DNA from: Rhynchopus euleeides
Taxonomy: Eukaryota > Euglenozoa > Diplonemea > Diplonemida > Diplonemidae
Length of the DNA: 64,000 nucleotides
Reading direction: 5' to 3'
Assembly (NCBI GenBank): GCA_963210315.1
Contig: OY723282.1
Coordinates: forward strand, 1,798,001 to 1,862,000
The notes under the pieces were generated by a model, which searched no databases, was not told the origin of the DNA, and worked only from the letters and a program-made list of their open reading frames with translations. Positions 30,183-40,165 of the stretch are shown here, piece by piece. Position 1 is the stretch's first letter. Each line of letters begins with the position of its first letter. The translations under genes were made by a program, and so were the position numbers.

Positions 30183-33100
30183 ATGGTCGATCAGACAGAG
30201 GCACCGCCGCAAGAGATGGTGCCAAAGGGGGAGGAGACTCCAGCAGAGACGAACGAGCCCTTCGACACAGCGGAGAAGGAGAAAGGTCTGCCTGCAGACG
30301 CCTCGCTCGAGGGGAAGCGCTGGTACAACCAGGGGCAGGAGCACCTGACCTTTGAGGAGTTCCGTGAGTGCCCGATGGGTGTGGACATCCTGAACGGGCC
30401 TGCGGAAACTGCGGAGCAGGAGCTAGAGGAGAAGTTCAAGTCGCTCACGACGGAGGAGGTGCACCGTGCGGCGGGTGGGCACTGGGACCTGCAGGAGATG
30501 GTGAACACGGAGAAGCCGTGGGCCCTGCTGTCCACGCTGGAGAGGGTGGAGTACGTCTTTGTCGGGTGCATCAAGTTCTGCGGCATCTGGGGGGTGCTGT
30601 ACATGTTCATCATCTCCCTCGGGATCATGGGGGACGCCTTCCAGATCCTCGGCGGGCGGTCGTCCGGGCGCGCCTTCCGTGAGAGCGAGCTGCTGTCGAA
30701 CCCTGTGGCGGGGCTGGCGATCGGGGTCCTCGCGACGGTGCTGATGCAGTCGTCGTCCACGACGACGTCGATTGTGATCTCGATGGCGGCGGCGGACCTG
30801 GTGACGATCAAGAACGCAGCGTACATGATCATGGGTGCGAACATCGGGACGTCTGTGACGAACACGATCGTGTCGATTGCGCACCTGAACAGCGCTGCGG
30901 AGTACCGCCGTGCCTTCACGGGGGCTGTGTTCCACGACATGTTCAACTGGCTGACGGTGGCGATGTTCCTGCCGCTGGAGGCGTCGTCCGGGTTCCTGGT
31001 GGAGCTTGCGGGGGCTGCCGTCGACTCGCTCGGAATCTCGGACGACACGGAGAAGCGCGGGAAGGTCGACTTCATCAAGAAGATCACGAAGCCGGCATCT
31101 GGGCGCGTCGCGTCGGTTGACAAGAAGCTAATCGAGAAGATCGCAGCGGCAGAGACGGACGACGAGGTGAAGGAGCTGGAGAAGCAGACCATCATCAAGC
31201 AGACTTCGGGGCACGTACTGCGCGACACCCCGATCTCCGACGACGAGGCGGGTATCATGCTGCTGTTTGCGTCACTGACGATGCTTGCAACGTGCCTGCT
31301 GCTGCTGGTGAAGCTGCTGCAGTCCGTGCTGAAGGGGCGTGTGGCGGTGTGGACGCGTTACCTGCTCAACATCGAGTTCAAGCACCCTATTCTGCGGTCG
31401 TGCGGTGGGTTCGACAACTACATCCTGCTGGTCTTCGGGACGGGGTGCACGATCCTTGTGCAGTCGTCGTCCGTCTTCACCTCGACGCTGACCCCGCTGA
31501 TCGGGATCGGGCTGATCCACATTGAGAAGGCGGTGGCGCTGACGCACGGTGCGAACATCGGGACGACGGTGACGGGTGTGCTGTCTGCGCTGTCGGGGAG
31601 CAACGTGAACAAGGGGCTGCGTGTGGCGCTGGAGCACGTCTTCTTCAACTGCCTCGGGACAGTCGTCTGGTTTGTGATCTGGCCGCTGCGCCCGGTGCCG
31701 CTGAACATGGCGAAGTTCATGGGTGAGACGGCGGCGAACCTGCGTTGGTTCCCTCTTGCCTACATCCTGGTCTGCTTCCTCGGACTCCCCGGGCTGATCA
31801 TTGCGCTCTCCATCCCCGGGTGGGAGGTTCTTGTGGGTGTGCTGACGCCGATTGTGGTGATCATTGCCTTCACCGCGGTGTGGGTGCTGCTGCGCCGCAA
31901 CCGCGCAGACCTACTGCCCCGCAGCATCCCGATGCTGCGTGCCGACAGCGCGCCGTGCGGGTGCCGGTACCCGAACTTCATGCAGCTGTGGGGCGGTGAC
32001 ATCGACCAGGACCAGGTGGACATGGAGGAGATGCGGGAGAAGGAGGCGGAGCGGAAGGCACGCGAGGCGGCTGTGCGCGAGTGGGGGTACTCGCCGGCGG
32101 CGTGGGGGCTGGCCATCATGGCGTTCGTGGGGGCTGTCCTCTGCCTGCCGACGTCGCAGTGGCGCCGGACGCGCTACGCACAGGAGGAGCGGGGGCGGAC
32201 AGAGATCGGGCTGGGGCTGTGGGAGGTCTGCTCCCCGGCGTATGAGTCAGCCCAGAAGCTGATGAGTGCACCCACAGCGGGCGAGTGCAACCTGGATCTG
32301 CTGGAGCAGTGCGCGTCGGAGCTGGTGCAGACGTGTGCTGCAGACCCGGCATGGGCGACACAGGAGACATCATCGGATTCGGAGGAGCTTGCGTACCAGC
32401 GCGCCTTCGCGAAGTGCTCCAAGTTGGGGTGCCGCGCGTACGCGTTCGAGACAACGTGCAAGCAGCTGTCGGCATGCAGCGACAAGACATACCACACGGC
32501 GCGCTGCCACTCTGTCGTGAAGAACTATGCCTTCTACGAGCATCTGAACCAGGACGCGCACGGTGTGACCCTGTCGTGGGCTGAGCCGGAGGGTCCTGTG
32601 CTGGCGGAGACCGTGCCTGTGCAGGGCGAGTTCTACACATCGTCGGCAGAGTCGACAGCGAAGACGTCCTCCTTCAAGTTTGGGGCAGGTGCCCCCTCCC
32701 TCGGGGGTGTTGCGTACGACCCGTGCACAGGGCACGTGCATGGCGTGACGTCCCGGGGGTGCAGTGTGGAGGATGCGTTTGCTGCGCAGCACCTCAACAT
32801 GTCGCTGGAATTTGCCTTCACAAGCAGCGCAACGACGAAGAGCGTGACGGTGGTGTCTGCGACGAAGGTGGGGGACGACCAGCCCAACCAGGCTGGCGGG
32901 GCGTACGCGGTCAGTGAGGGGTGCTCGGGGGCGGCGGTGACGCGCGGTGTGGCCAACGTGAACGGCATGGCTCTGTCGGACGTCGACATCCTGGACCGTG
33001 CGAACGGGATCTTCATCGGCAGCGATCGGTACGGCCCGAAGGTGGTTGTGTGGAACTCCACGTCGGGGGTGGTGCTGGCAACGTACGTGGCGCAGGCGGC

Positions 33101-34301
33101 AACGGCGACGACGGACCATGCGGTGCTCCCAGGGATCTTCGCGGACAGCACGAACTCTCGCGGGTTGCAGTCGCTGGCGGTGAACCCGTCAAAGACCAAG
33201 GCGGTGGCGTGCCTGGCGTCGGGGCTGGTTGCATACACGCGCCTGGTGCGCTGCGCCGTGCTGGATGTGGCGAACTACATGCAGCCCAAGCTGGAGGCAC
33301 AGAAATTCGTGCTGCTGTCGGATGCAGCAGAGATGCAGAACACGGTGCAGCTGGTGGGGGCGTCGTGGCTCTCGGAGGACAGAGTGGCGCTGTTGGAGAG
33401 GACGTCGGACGTAGCTGTGCGCGTGGTGGCAGCCGACTTCTCAAAGGGCACAGACCTGCAGGAGCTGGAGGCGCACAAGGCCACGACAGAGCTGGAGACG
33501 CTGCTGGTCGACGCAGAGGCGAAGGCCCCGCACCTGTACACCACACGCATGCTGTTTGCCCAGGGCGTGTACCCGGCCCCCTTGCAGGAGCTGACAGAGC
33601 TTCCGGCATCGCTGCCGCTGGGGCGCCTGTCTGGGCTGGCTGTGGTGAACAGCCACACAGTGCTGGTGTCGGAGGAGAGCACGGGTGCGAACGAGACGGT
33701 GCAGCTGCATGTGGTGCAGGCGGTGGAAGCGGATCTCGGGCTGGAGGCGGAGTCGTGCCCGTCGACGCCGGTGGGCACGTTCGCTGGGGGGTCCGACTGC
33801 CGCGACATCGATGAGATCTGCCCGGAGGGCGACCTGGCGGGTGACATGGAGGTTGTGGCGGGGTTGGCCGTGTCCGGCACCCTCTTCCTCGGCATCGGGA
33901 CGGCCCTCGTCACGACGTACTCGATGTGGATGCAGCACGGCTTGATCGGGAAGCTGCTGTACCCTGCGGCGGGCACGCTGACGCTGGCGTGGATCCTGCT
34001 GCTGGCGGCGTGGGCACACATGGCAGCCCTGACGCAGAGCAGCTACGGGTGCTACTTCCAGGACGAGGCGCTGCGCGGGGGGCTTGTGCTGCACCGCGGG
34101 AAGCTGGAGTACCTGTTCATGGATTCGTACTCGTGGGCCTTCTGCATCTACGCGTGGGGGATGCTGACCATCTCGCTGGTGGTGGTGTGGCATCGCGTCA
34201 TCTCGCTGCTGGTCAACCCGCACCACGCAGAGGAGGTGCAGGAGAAGGAGGAGATCGCAGAGGAGGCACGCACCGTTGCAGAGGAAGAGATGGATGCATA
34301 A
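30183..34301 (+). CDS. SLC34-type sodium/phosphate cotransporter fused to an extracellular phytase-like domain
   Basis: 1,372 residues from the ATG at 30183, uninterrupted. Residues 1-125 are acidic and cytosolic. Residues about 127-570 are the Na/Pi cotransporter core with both inverted-repeat signatures: QSSS at 189-192 with GANIGTS at 218-224, and QSSS at 427-430 with HGANIGTT at 455-462. A further membrane segment at 638-656 leads to a Cys-rich region (nine Cys, 683-775). Residues about 830-1200 resemble the esterase-like phytase family (PF13449 type): SDRYGPKVVVWNSTSG at 947-962, LPGIF...NSRGLQSLAVNPS at 982-1003, and WLSEDRVALLERTSD at 1062-1076. The acidic positions I recall as SDEYGP and GFEG read SDRYGP and GLQS here, so enzymatic activity is uncertain. 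Three more membrane segments (about 1223-1245, 1258-1282, 1312-1336) end in a charged cytosolic tail. Predicted at the cell surface, importing phosphate. Confidence 0.88.
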   Translation: MVDQTEAPPQEMVPKGEETPAETNEPFDTAEKEKGLPADASLEGKRWYNQGQEHLTFEEFRECPMGVDILNGPAETAEQELEEKFKSLTTEEVHRAAGGHWDLQEMVNTEKPWALLSTLERVEYVFVGCIKFCGIWGVLYMFIISLGIMGDAFQILGGRSSGRAFRESELLSNPVAGLAIGVLATVLMQSSSTTTSIVISMAAADLVTIKNAAYMIMGANIGTSVTNTIVSIAHLNSAAEYRRAFTGAVFHDMFNWLTVAMFLPLEASSGFLVELAGAAVDSLGISDDTEKRGKVDFIKKITKPASGRVASVDKKLIEKIAAAETDDEVKELEKQTIIKQTSGHVLRDTPISDDEAGIMLLFASLTMLATCLLLLVKLLQSVLKGRVAVWTRYLLNIEFKHPILRSCGGFDNYILLVFGTGCTILVQSSSVFTSTLTPLIGIGLIHIEKAVALTHGANIGTTVTGVLSALSGSNVNKGLRVALEHVFFNCLGTVVWFVIWPLRPVPLNMAKFMGETAANLRWFPLAYILVCFLGLPGLIIALSIPGWEVLVGVLTPIVVIIAFTAVWVLLRRNRADLLPRSIPMLRADSAPCGCRYPNFMQLWGGDIDQDQVDMEEMREKEAERKAREAAVREWGYSPAAWGLAIMAFVGAVLCLPTSQWRRTRYAQEERGRTEIGLGLWEVCSPAYESAQKLMSAPTAGECNLDLLEQCASELVQTCAADPAWATQETSSDSEELAYQRAFAKCSKLGCRAYAFETTCKQLSACSDKTYHTARCHSVVKNYAFYEHLNQDAHGVTLSWAEPEGPVLAETVPVQGEFYTSSAESTAKTSSFKFGAGAPSLGGVAYDPCTGHVHGVTSRGCSVEDAFAAQHLNMSLEFAFTSSATTKSVTVVSATKVGDDQPNQAGGAYAVSEGCSGAAVTRGVANVNGMALSDVDILDRANGIFIGSDRYGPKVVVWNSTSGVVLATYVAQAATATTDHAVLPGIFADSTNSRGLQSLAVNPSKTKAVACLASGLVAYTRLVRCAVLDVANYMQPKLEAQKFVLLSDAAEMQNTVQLVGASWLSEDRVALLERTSDVAVRVVAADFSKGTDLQELEAHKATTELETLLVDAEAKAPHLYTTRMLFAQGVYPAPLQELTELPASLPLGRLSGLAVVNSHTVLVSEESTGANETVQLHVVQAVEADLGLEAESCPSTPVGTFAGGSDCRDIDEICPEGDLAGDMEVVAGLAVSGTLFLGIGTALVTTYSMWMQHGLIGKLLYPAAGTLTLAWILLLAAWAHMAALTQSSYGCYFQDEALRGGLVLHRGKLEYLFMDSYSWAFCIYAWGMLTISLVVVWHRVISLLVNPHHAEEVQEKEEIAEEARTVAEEEMDA

Positions 34302-36771
34302 CCGTGCACCTCCGCAAGTGTGCGGCAGTGATACCAGCGTCGTGTAATGTGTTGAAAAGGATGGCGAACGAACAGAACGGAACTGCGCAGCCGTGCCGTC
34401 GGGTATTGCCGCAGGGGAATGAGGGCTGAGTCCGCAGTGCGCGAAGAAGGATTATATTCTTCAGAGGCAGTTTGCAGGCTCCTGAGAACCGACGTCCCAC
34501 CCGTTTCAGAATTGCATCCCTTTATTTTGTTGTATACGCTTTCCGCAACTGAACAGTTGATCACAATCAGGCATTGTCCTTGCCCGCCTGCTTTTGTTCT
34601 CATTGCCGCATCATCAAGAACGTTATATTTTGAAAGAAAGCGGCTGCTGATAGCTTGTTGGTGAGATGTATGAGCGGCCCTCTCCTCCACTTGCACACCA
34701 GAGCAACCCATCCCCGGAGGGCAGCTTGTGGTCGTCGGAGCAACGGATAGTTGGGCCCTTTATTTGATCACCGGGAACGTCGCGTTTTATCTCTTTCGTT
34801 TGTTTCACTTGTTTCGTTTGTGCTGCTGTCTAGTGTGGGGTTTGGCTGTCTCCTGTTGCCATCTGCGGTGCCCTCGATACTGGCGTGTGGGGGTGTGCGC
34901 CTCTGTGCCCACAAACCCCACACCGCCCACTTCAGGGCAGGCTTTCCTGAATGTGCAGATTGGGCAGCGGCCAGCACACTCACAGACCGCCCAATGTCAA
35001 CGCTTTTGACACACCCACACTCACACCCAATGATGCCGCCTTCCCCTCAGTATCCTTTAGCTTAGCTTAGCTTTGATTGGGCAGTAACTTGCGTCCAACT
35101 CATGACATGACCCCTGGCAGTGCCACCACATGCTGGTCAGCTGCTCCGCGATTCTTCTTGGTGATCCACCCCTGGCTTCTTGCCAGTACCTGGCCGAGAA
35201 AATACGCAGCACGTCTACCGGTGTGTGTGCAGGGTTGCTGCGCCGCCCTTCGCCCCTGCTACCTGCTCAGGGCCATTGTGCGGCATGCAGCCGTGTATTA
35301 CTGCCCCACCCCCACCCCCACCCCCTCCTACGCTCTGGCCTTCCAATAGCCTATTTTCACCGGAACCTGCCGAGCTGCCTGTTTTGTTTTTCCCGTTGCA
35401 ATTGCAGTTGAATAGGCCGTGACTGGGCAGGCCGCTGAACCGTCATCCAGTTGGGTGCACCTCTCACGCGCGTTATATGTGTGGTTGGAAGTCGGCGTGG
35501 TGTGTGAAAGGGGGGGGGGGTCCTGTGTGTGTTGCACGCCTGCCACAACAAGAAGCTGGCGGTGCAATGCCCCCTGGGGATCCTTCTTTATTCCTCTTTT
35601 GCACGTCAAATTAAACAGCAAATCCTTCGCTGCCGTGCACACATGCGTTGAGCCTTGTTTTTTTTCCAGCAGCGTACTGAAGGTCGACCAGACGAAGATA
35701 CCCAGCCCCACAACGACGCCACGACGTCAGGCGGGCGGGCCACTTCACCTCCGTTGGGTAACCCTCATATATTGCCCTGGGTTTCTGCTGGATCTTGATC
35801 TTTCTTGAAATGTTGCTTTTTGCTGGGCATTCGCCTCTGCAGCCCCAGCGCTTGATTCTGTTTCCCCCCCCACCCACCCCCCCCCCCCCCCCTCCCCCAC
35901 TTCTGCACCTCTACGAAAAGGACATTGCGAGAAGGTGTGCTGGGAGGGCTTGCTTTCCCATTCACTCTCGACAATCAAACCCCCCCATAACCCACCGCCT
36001 TGGTCCCTCCAGGGGAGTGCAAAAAAACTCTTCCCGACAAATGTTGGTGTGCTGTGGGCCGCCCCGACCAAAAGGCATACATCTGTGGACCTGTGGGAGG
36101 ACTGCAGGGCACACAGGGTGTCGCAGTGTGAGCCCGGCGTGGGCGGGAGCATCAGACGGTTTGGGATGCACATCGCCTGGAGATTGGTGCCCCCAAGCAG
36201 CACCTGTGGGGTCACACCCCGCCCCGCCCCGCCCCCCCCCCCCCCCAACCCCCCCTATTAGGCCAGAACAACATAATTTGGTGGATGCGGTCAGCAAACA
36301 ATATCGCATTGAACATCTGCATCCTTTCATTCGTGTGCTGAGTGAAAACAATGTGTTGGGTAATAAATATCCCCTTCCACAAACTCCGTTGCGTGTGTTG
36401 CACGCATGCACGCACCACCGCCACCGCCACCACCACCCACAATGCGCCCCAGACACTCCCCCACAGGCAGACGACACAAGTTTTTATTTTTTACAAACTT
36501 CGCCCCCCCACCCCCGACCCCCCCGCGCTGCCATTGTTCCACAACCTCGTTTTGGGCAGGAGCGAACTCACCTTCCTCCTCCAAAGGTCCAAAGGGCACG
36601 AAATCACACACACACACACACACATCCTCTCCCCCCCCCCCCCCCCTCCCCGTGTGAGGGAGGGTGTGAGTGTGTGGGGTGTGGGGTGAATCATCCCCCC
36701 CCCCCCACCCCCCACTCCCCACCCCCCTTCGGGCTTTGTCTCCTCAAAACGTGCGTGAGAGGTAGATCCCA
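34302..36771. other. intergenic region, simple-sequence rich
   Basis: Nothing gene-like is convincing. Holds TTAGCTTAGCTTAGC at about 35058-35072, long C tracts at about 35866-35893, 36231-36246 and 36637-36651, (CA)n at 36604-36623, and facing C/G tracts. Frames here are Pro-rich products of these tracts. Confidence 0.45.
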
Positions 36772-38055
36772 ATGGGGTTCCGGATACTACTGGGCATCGT
36801 TGCGGCTGTGCCGCTGCTAGGCGGCTGCCTCGCTTGCGAGGAGGTGGATTCGATCGATCACATCTCGCAGGCAACACCCAACGGGACGTGCTGGAGGGGT
36901 TCGTGCAAATCAGGAAGCGCCACTCTCCTTCATGTCCACCGGTACGCCGGATTTGCAACGCTCTACGTTGAAACAGGGGCCTCGCTCCGCAGGCTTGTGA
37001 TCCCGCGGAGATCTGCGAACGAATCATTCACGTGCGAAAACGGGGCGTTCACCCTCGTCGTTGTCATGGAGAACAGAATCTTCGAAGGGGACTGGCTGGA
37101 GCTCAACGCGACATGGGAAGACGGCCCGCCCGCCACCCCATCACCTCCCTCCTGCGACACCGGATCCGACGGGGCGTACCTCGAAGCAGAAGCGAAACAC
37201 GGCGACAAGTGTTGGGAGGTTCCCTGTGTACCCAACATGCCAGTTCACCTGCAGTTTGCGTCGGTATCGGAGTCGGTGCTGGGGCACGTGCATTACCGCT
37301 CGTCGGACGGGGGCGAGCGGTATCCCGTGGATGTGCCGCCAGGGGGCACAGACAAGGATTTGCAGGATACGGTCCGGATTATGTGCCCCAACACGACTGC
37401 GAAGGTGCACATCATGGTGCAGCACAACGAGACGTATCGGCTGGTGATGTCGTGGGCAAACCAGGCCCCAATCAAGAAGGTCGACTTCGAGCTAAGCGCG
37501 AAGTGCGCCCAGATCGAGGAAAAGTCTGGTTCTGTGTCAGGGGTGATGGACCAAACAACAACATGTTGGGAGATGAGTTGCAGTAAAACGATCCGCTTCC
37601 ACGATTTGAACTCCGGGAACAGCGTTCGGGTTTGGAACGGGGAGGACGCGGTCAGCTTATACAAGGGCAACTCCGTGAAGGTGGAGTGCAGTCACCAGAA
37701 CATAACCTTCTCCCTCACCGGCTGCTGCACCCAAGATGTTTACAGGGTGGGTGTGGAGTGGGCCGAGGAGGGGAATTACCTTCCCAGCGAGCTGCCCGGC
37801 GCACCGACGTCAGGCATTGTCGTCATTGTCCTCCTCTCTATAAGCTTCTTGGGCCTGTGTGCCCTGGCGATCCGCCAGAACTTGGTCTGCAACTGGAAGG
37901 TCTCAAGAAGGGAGAAGGACCTGATGGGAAACAGAATCCCATGCAGCACAGGCGCCATGCACTTCGAGCAGGGCCTGCTGGATTGCCAGCAGGAGGGCGA
38001 CATCTTATTCTCCCGACCTGAATACCAGGGCGAGGCCTACGAGCTGCTGGAATGA
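36772..38055 (+). CDS. type I membrane protein with three Cys-Trp ectodomain repeats, function unknown
   Basis: 427 residues from the ATG at 36772. Residues 1-21 are a signal peptide (FRILLGIVAAVPLLGGCLA). The ectodomain holds three repeats of about 110 residues. Each starts with CW-x-x-x-C (C40-W-RGS-C45, C147-W-EVP-C152, C265-W-EMS-C270), has a later single Cys after a strand (C88, C205, C306), and ends near a W (ATWEDG, MSWANQ, VEWAEE). This is a beta-sandwich-like pattern. Several N-glycosylation sequons are present (for example at N37, N83, N112, N207). A membrane helix at about 347-367 (GIVVIVLLSISFLGLCALAI) is followed by a 60-residue tail ending in Tyr- and Glu-rich residues (RPEYQGEAYELLE). 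I do not recognise the family; a surface receptor or adhesion role is only a guess. Confidence 0.8.
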   Translation: MGFRILLGIVAAVPLLGGCLACEEVDSIDHISQATPNGTCWRGSCKSGSATLLHVHRYAGFATLYVETGASLRRLVIPRRSANESFTCENGAFTLVVVMENRIFEGDWLELNATWEDGPPATPSPPSCDTGSDGAYLEAEAKHGDKCWEVPCVPNMPVHLQFASVSESVLGHVHYRSSDGGERYPVDVPPGGTDKDLQDTVRIMCPNTTAKVHIMVQHNETYRLVMSWANQAPIKKVDFELSAKCAQIEEKSGSVSGVMDQTTTCWEMSCSKTIRFHDLNSGNSVRVWNGEDAVSLYKGNSVKVECSHQNITFSLTGCCTQDVYRVGVEWAEEGNYLPSELPGAPTSGIVVIVLLSISFLGLCALAIRQNLVCNWKVSRREKDLMGNRIPCSTGAMHFEQGLLDCQQEGDILFSRPEYQGEAYELLE

Positions 38056-39582
38056 AACGGGCGGGGATGGGGTGTGTGTGTGTGTGTGTGTGTGTGTGCG
38101 GTTTGTTTGAGACCCAAATTTGGGCCCGCGATTCTTGAGATTGTTGGGGCGAATGGGGGGTGGGGGGTTGGAGGGAGGAAGAGACAGAGCGAGGCGAATC
38201 GCGCTTCTCCCATTAGCGCCCAGCCGGGGGAGGGGGGGGGGGTGGGGCGTTCGAGACAGCACTCTTCTGCCGAGAGGGCGGTGTGCCGCTCTTGGGGAAA
38301 GGCCTGCCGTTCGCGCGTTATTAGTGTGTGACACTCGCAGAGAAACAGTGGTGCCCGCGAGGCTCGCGGCATGGGGCTCCAGCATTGTTGGGCACAAAAA
38401 ATGAATATCTCGGGATACAGGGATACACTTTTTCGGTGTTGCCGAAGGGCTCACGGCAAGTATGCCTGGGACTTTGGCCTTTTTGGGCCCAAAAAGGGGT
38501 CGGGATTCCACTTTTTCTCCAAGGGTTTTTCGGGGGGGAAATGGCGCGCAATCCCCCTCGCGGGCAAGAAAATCCCCCCATCCCCACCACACAACCAGTG
38601 TGAGTGTGGTGTGTGGGTATTGGACGCCCTGTGTGATGAGAGATAGTGGCAACACAACAGCAACATGCCAGGCAAGGGGTGCCAAAAATGGGTTTTCGGG
38701 GCGTTATTGTAACGACCCCTTCCTATGCCCAGTGGCACAAGCTCAAGGATTTGGTTGCTCGACATACGGGGGGTCTGGGGGGCGGAGCCCCCCAGCCGCC
38801 GGAGGCCACGGTAGTGAGTATCTGTTCCTTGCGCCGTAGTGGGAGCGCGTGGGAGTTGCGGGCGTACAGATTGTTGGCTGCGTCCTCCTGAGGCTACTGA
38901 GAGTGGTCTGGGTCCCATTCGCTGATGTGAACCCAAAGGACTTGGCTACAAGACAGGCACACGCTCCAGCCTAGTGGTACAGGGGGGTCTGGGGGGCGGA
39001 GCCCCCCAGCCGCCGGAGGCCACGGTAGTGAACGCCTGGCTCTTGACTGGGGAACAACGCCGGGTTTTGGCTGGAACAACCGAAAAAGGGGCGGGTGTCC
39101 GGAGGATTCATCCTCATCCCCCACTAGAATACCACCTGCCCCCGAAAAACTTCACCCAGAAAACCTGTGGGGAAAAAATCCCACCTAAAAAACCCAAGGA
39201 GAAAAAAAAATTCCCTCCCTATAAAAACCCAAAGAGAAAAAAAGTGCAATCCTGAATCGGGACTTGGACTCCACATTTAGCTTCATACTTGGCTCACGGT
39301 GGTGAATATTTTTGGCTACCCGCCGGTCCCTCTCTCCCCTTTCTGATTTGCAGGCACGCAGTTTTCTTCCCGCTGTGTGCATGCGTGTAGGAGCGACCAT
39401 TCAGCCTTCTTTGCCTTCGCGAAGAGCGGCTGGACTGTAGAGACCCTGGTCCTCTTTAACCGCAACATGCCTTCCGATACTCGGGGCATGAGGTTGGCGG
39501 GGAGGGGCGGTGCTTTGGGCAACACAGAGAACGCCCACGGCAATGGCTGTGGATTTGTGTTCCCTTTTTTATTGTTTTACTA
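38056..39582. other. non-coding region with (TG)n and a 50-bp direct repeat
   Basis: A (TG)n run at 38070-38098 follows the stop codon. A 50-bp segment starting GGGGGGTCTGGGGGGCGGAG and ending GGCCACGGTAGTGA occurs at 38768-38817 and 38982-39031. The motif CTTTTTCTCCAAGGGTTTTT (about 38512-38531) has inverted relatives at about 39190-39245, so this may be another foldback element of about 0.75 kb. Confidence 0.45.
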
Positions 39583-39712
39583 GTTACGAGCGACGAAGCG
39601 TAGCGAAGTCGCGAAGTAACGAAGGAAATCGTACGACTGAAGCTTTGGATTAGCACCTCATGCCACTTCACAGGGCCTCAACACAGCCTTGAGACAGCAA
39701 GTGTGCGCTCAA

Positions 39713-40080
39713 GTTTAACAATGGCCGGAAGAAAGAAGAAGACCCCAAAATCCAAGGAAGCCTCGCAGACTACACCCCCGCCTCCGCCTCCGTCTGAGGA
39801 GGAGTCCGCCGCGGGCCAGGCCATCGCAGCTGAGCCTGTGGCCGTGACACCAGTCGAACCCCAGGAGCCCCCGCAGATTCCCCCATCGCAGCTTCCGCCG
39901 CCGCAAACCGCCAACCCCGTGCCCACGGGGGCCCCTCATCAGAGCCCGGCCCAGCACAACACACATGCTTACCCCACTGTGTACGCCTATGCACCCCACC
40001 ACCAGAACTTGTACCCAGCACCCGGTGCTTTGACAGCGCAGCCCCCCCCCGGGCAGTTTGCACATGCTGGTGCCCCCCAC
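39713..40080 (+). mobile_element. 368-bp insertion in R2 flanked by an 11-bp duplication
   Basis: TGTGCGCTCAA occurs at 39702-39712 and again at 40081-40091 but only once in the R2 copy at 46065-46290. This is the signature of a target-site duplication. The insert starts GTTTAACA, has no TIR or poly(A) tail visible, and is almost entirely one open frame. It could be a retro-copied mRNA fragment or a short unknown element. Confidence 0.65.
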
Positions 40081-40101
40081 TGTGCGCTCAACAAAAAGTA
40101 G
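39721..40101 (+). CDS. 126-residue Pro-rich open frame in the R2 insertion
   Basis: ATG at 39721, eight bases into the insertion; the stop (TAG at 40099) is supplied by flanking R2 sequence. The N-terminus is basic (MAGRKKKTPKSK), then comes a Pro/Ala/Gln-rich chain with YPTVYAYAPHHQNLYPAPG near the end. It looks like the disordered N-terminus of a larger, possibly RNA-binding, host protein captured without its remainder. Expression is doubtful. Confidence 0.4.
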   Translation: MAGRKKKTPKSKEASQTTPPPPPPSEEESAAGQAIAAEPVAVTPVEPQEPPQIPPSQLPPPQTANPVPTGAPHQSPAQHNTHAYPTVYAYAPHHQNLYPAPGALTAQPPPGQFAHAGAPHCALNKK

Positions 40102-40165
40102 TCCGGAACTGTTCTCCCACAGTTGCTGGACAGGGTGTCTATAATAAAGCGAAAGGAGTACGATT

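Larger units (their letters stand above)
39583..40165 (+). repeat. dispersed repeat R2, copy 3, carrying an insertion
   Basis: The left part (GTTACGAGCGACGAAGCGTAG to GACAGCAAGTGTGCGCTCAA) and right part (CAAAAAGTAGTCCGGAACTG to AAGCGAAAGGAGTACG) match 46065-46290, where they are continuous. Between them lies a foreign 368-bp segment. Confidence 0.75.
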
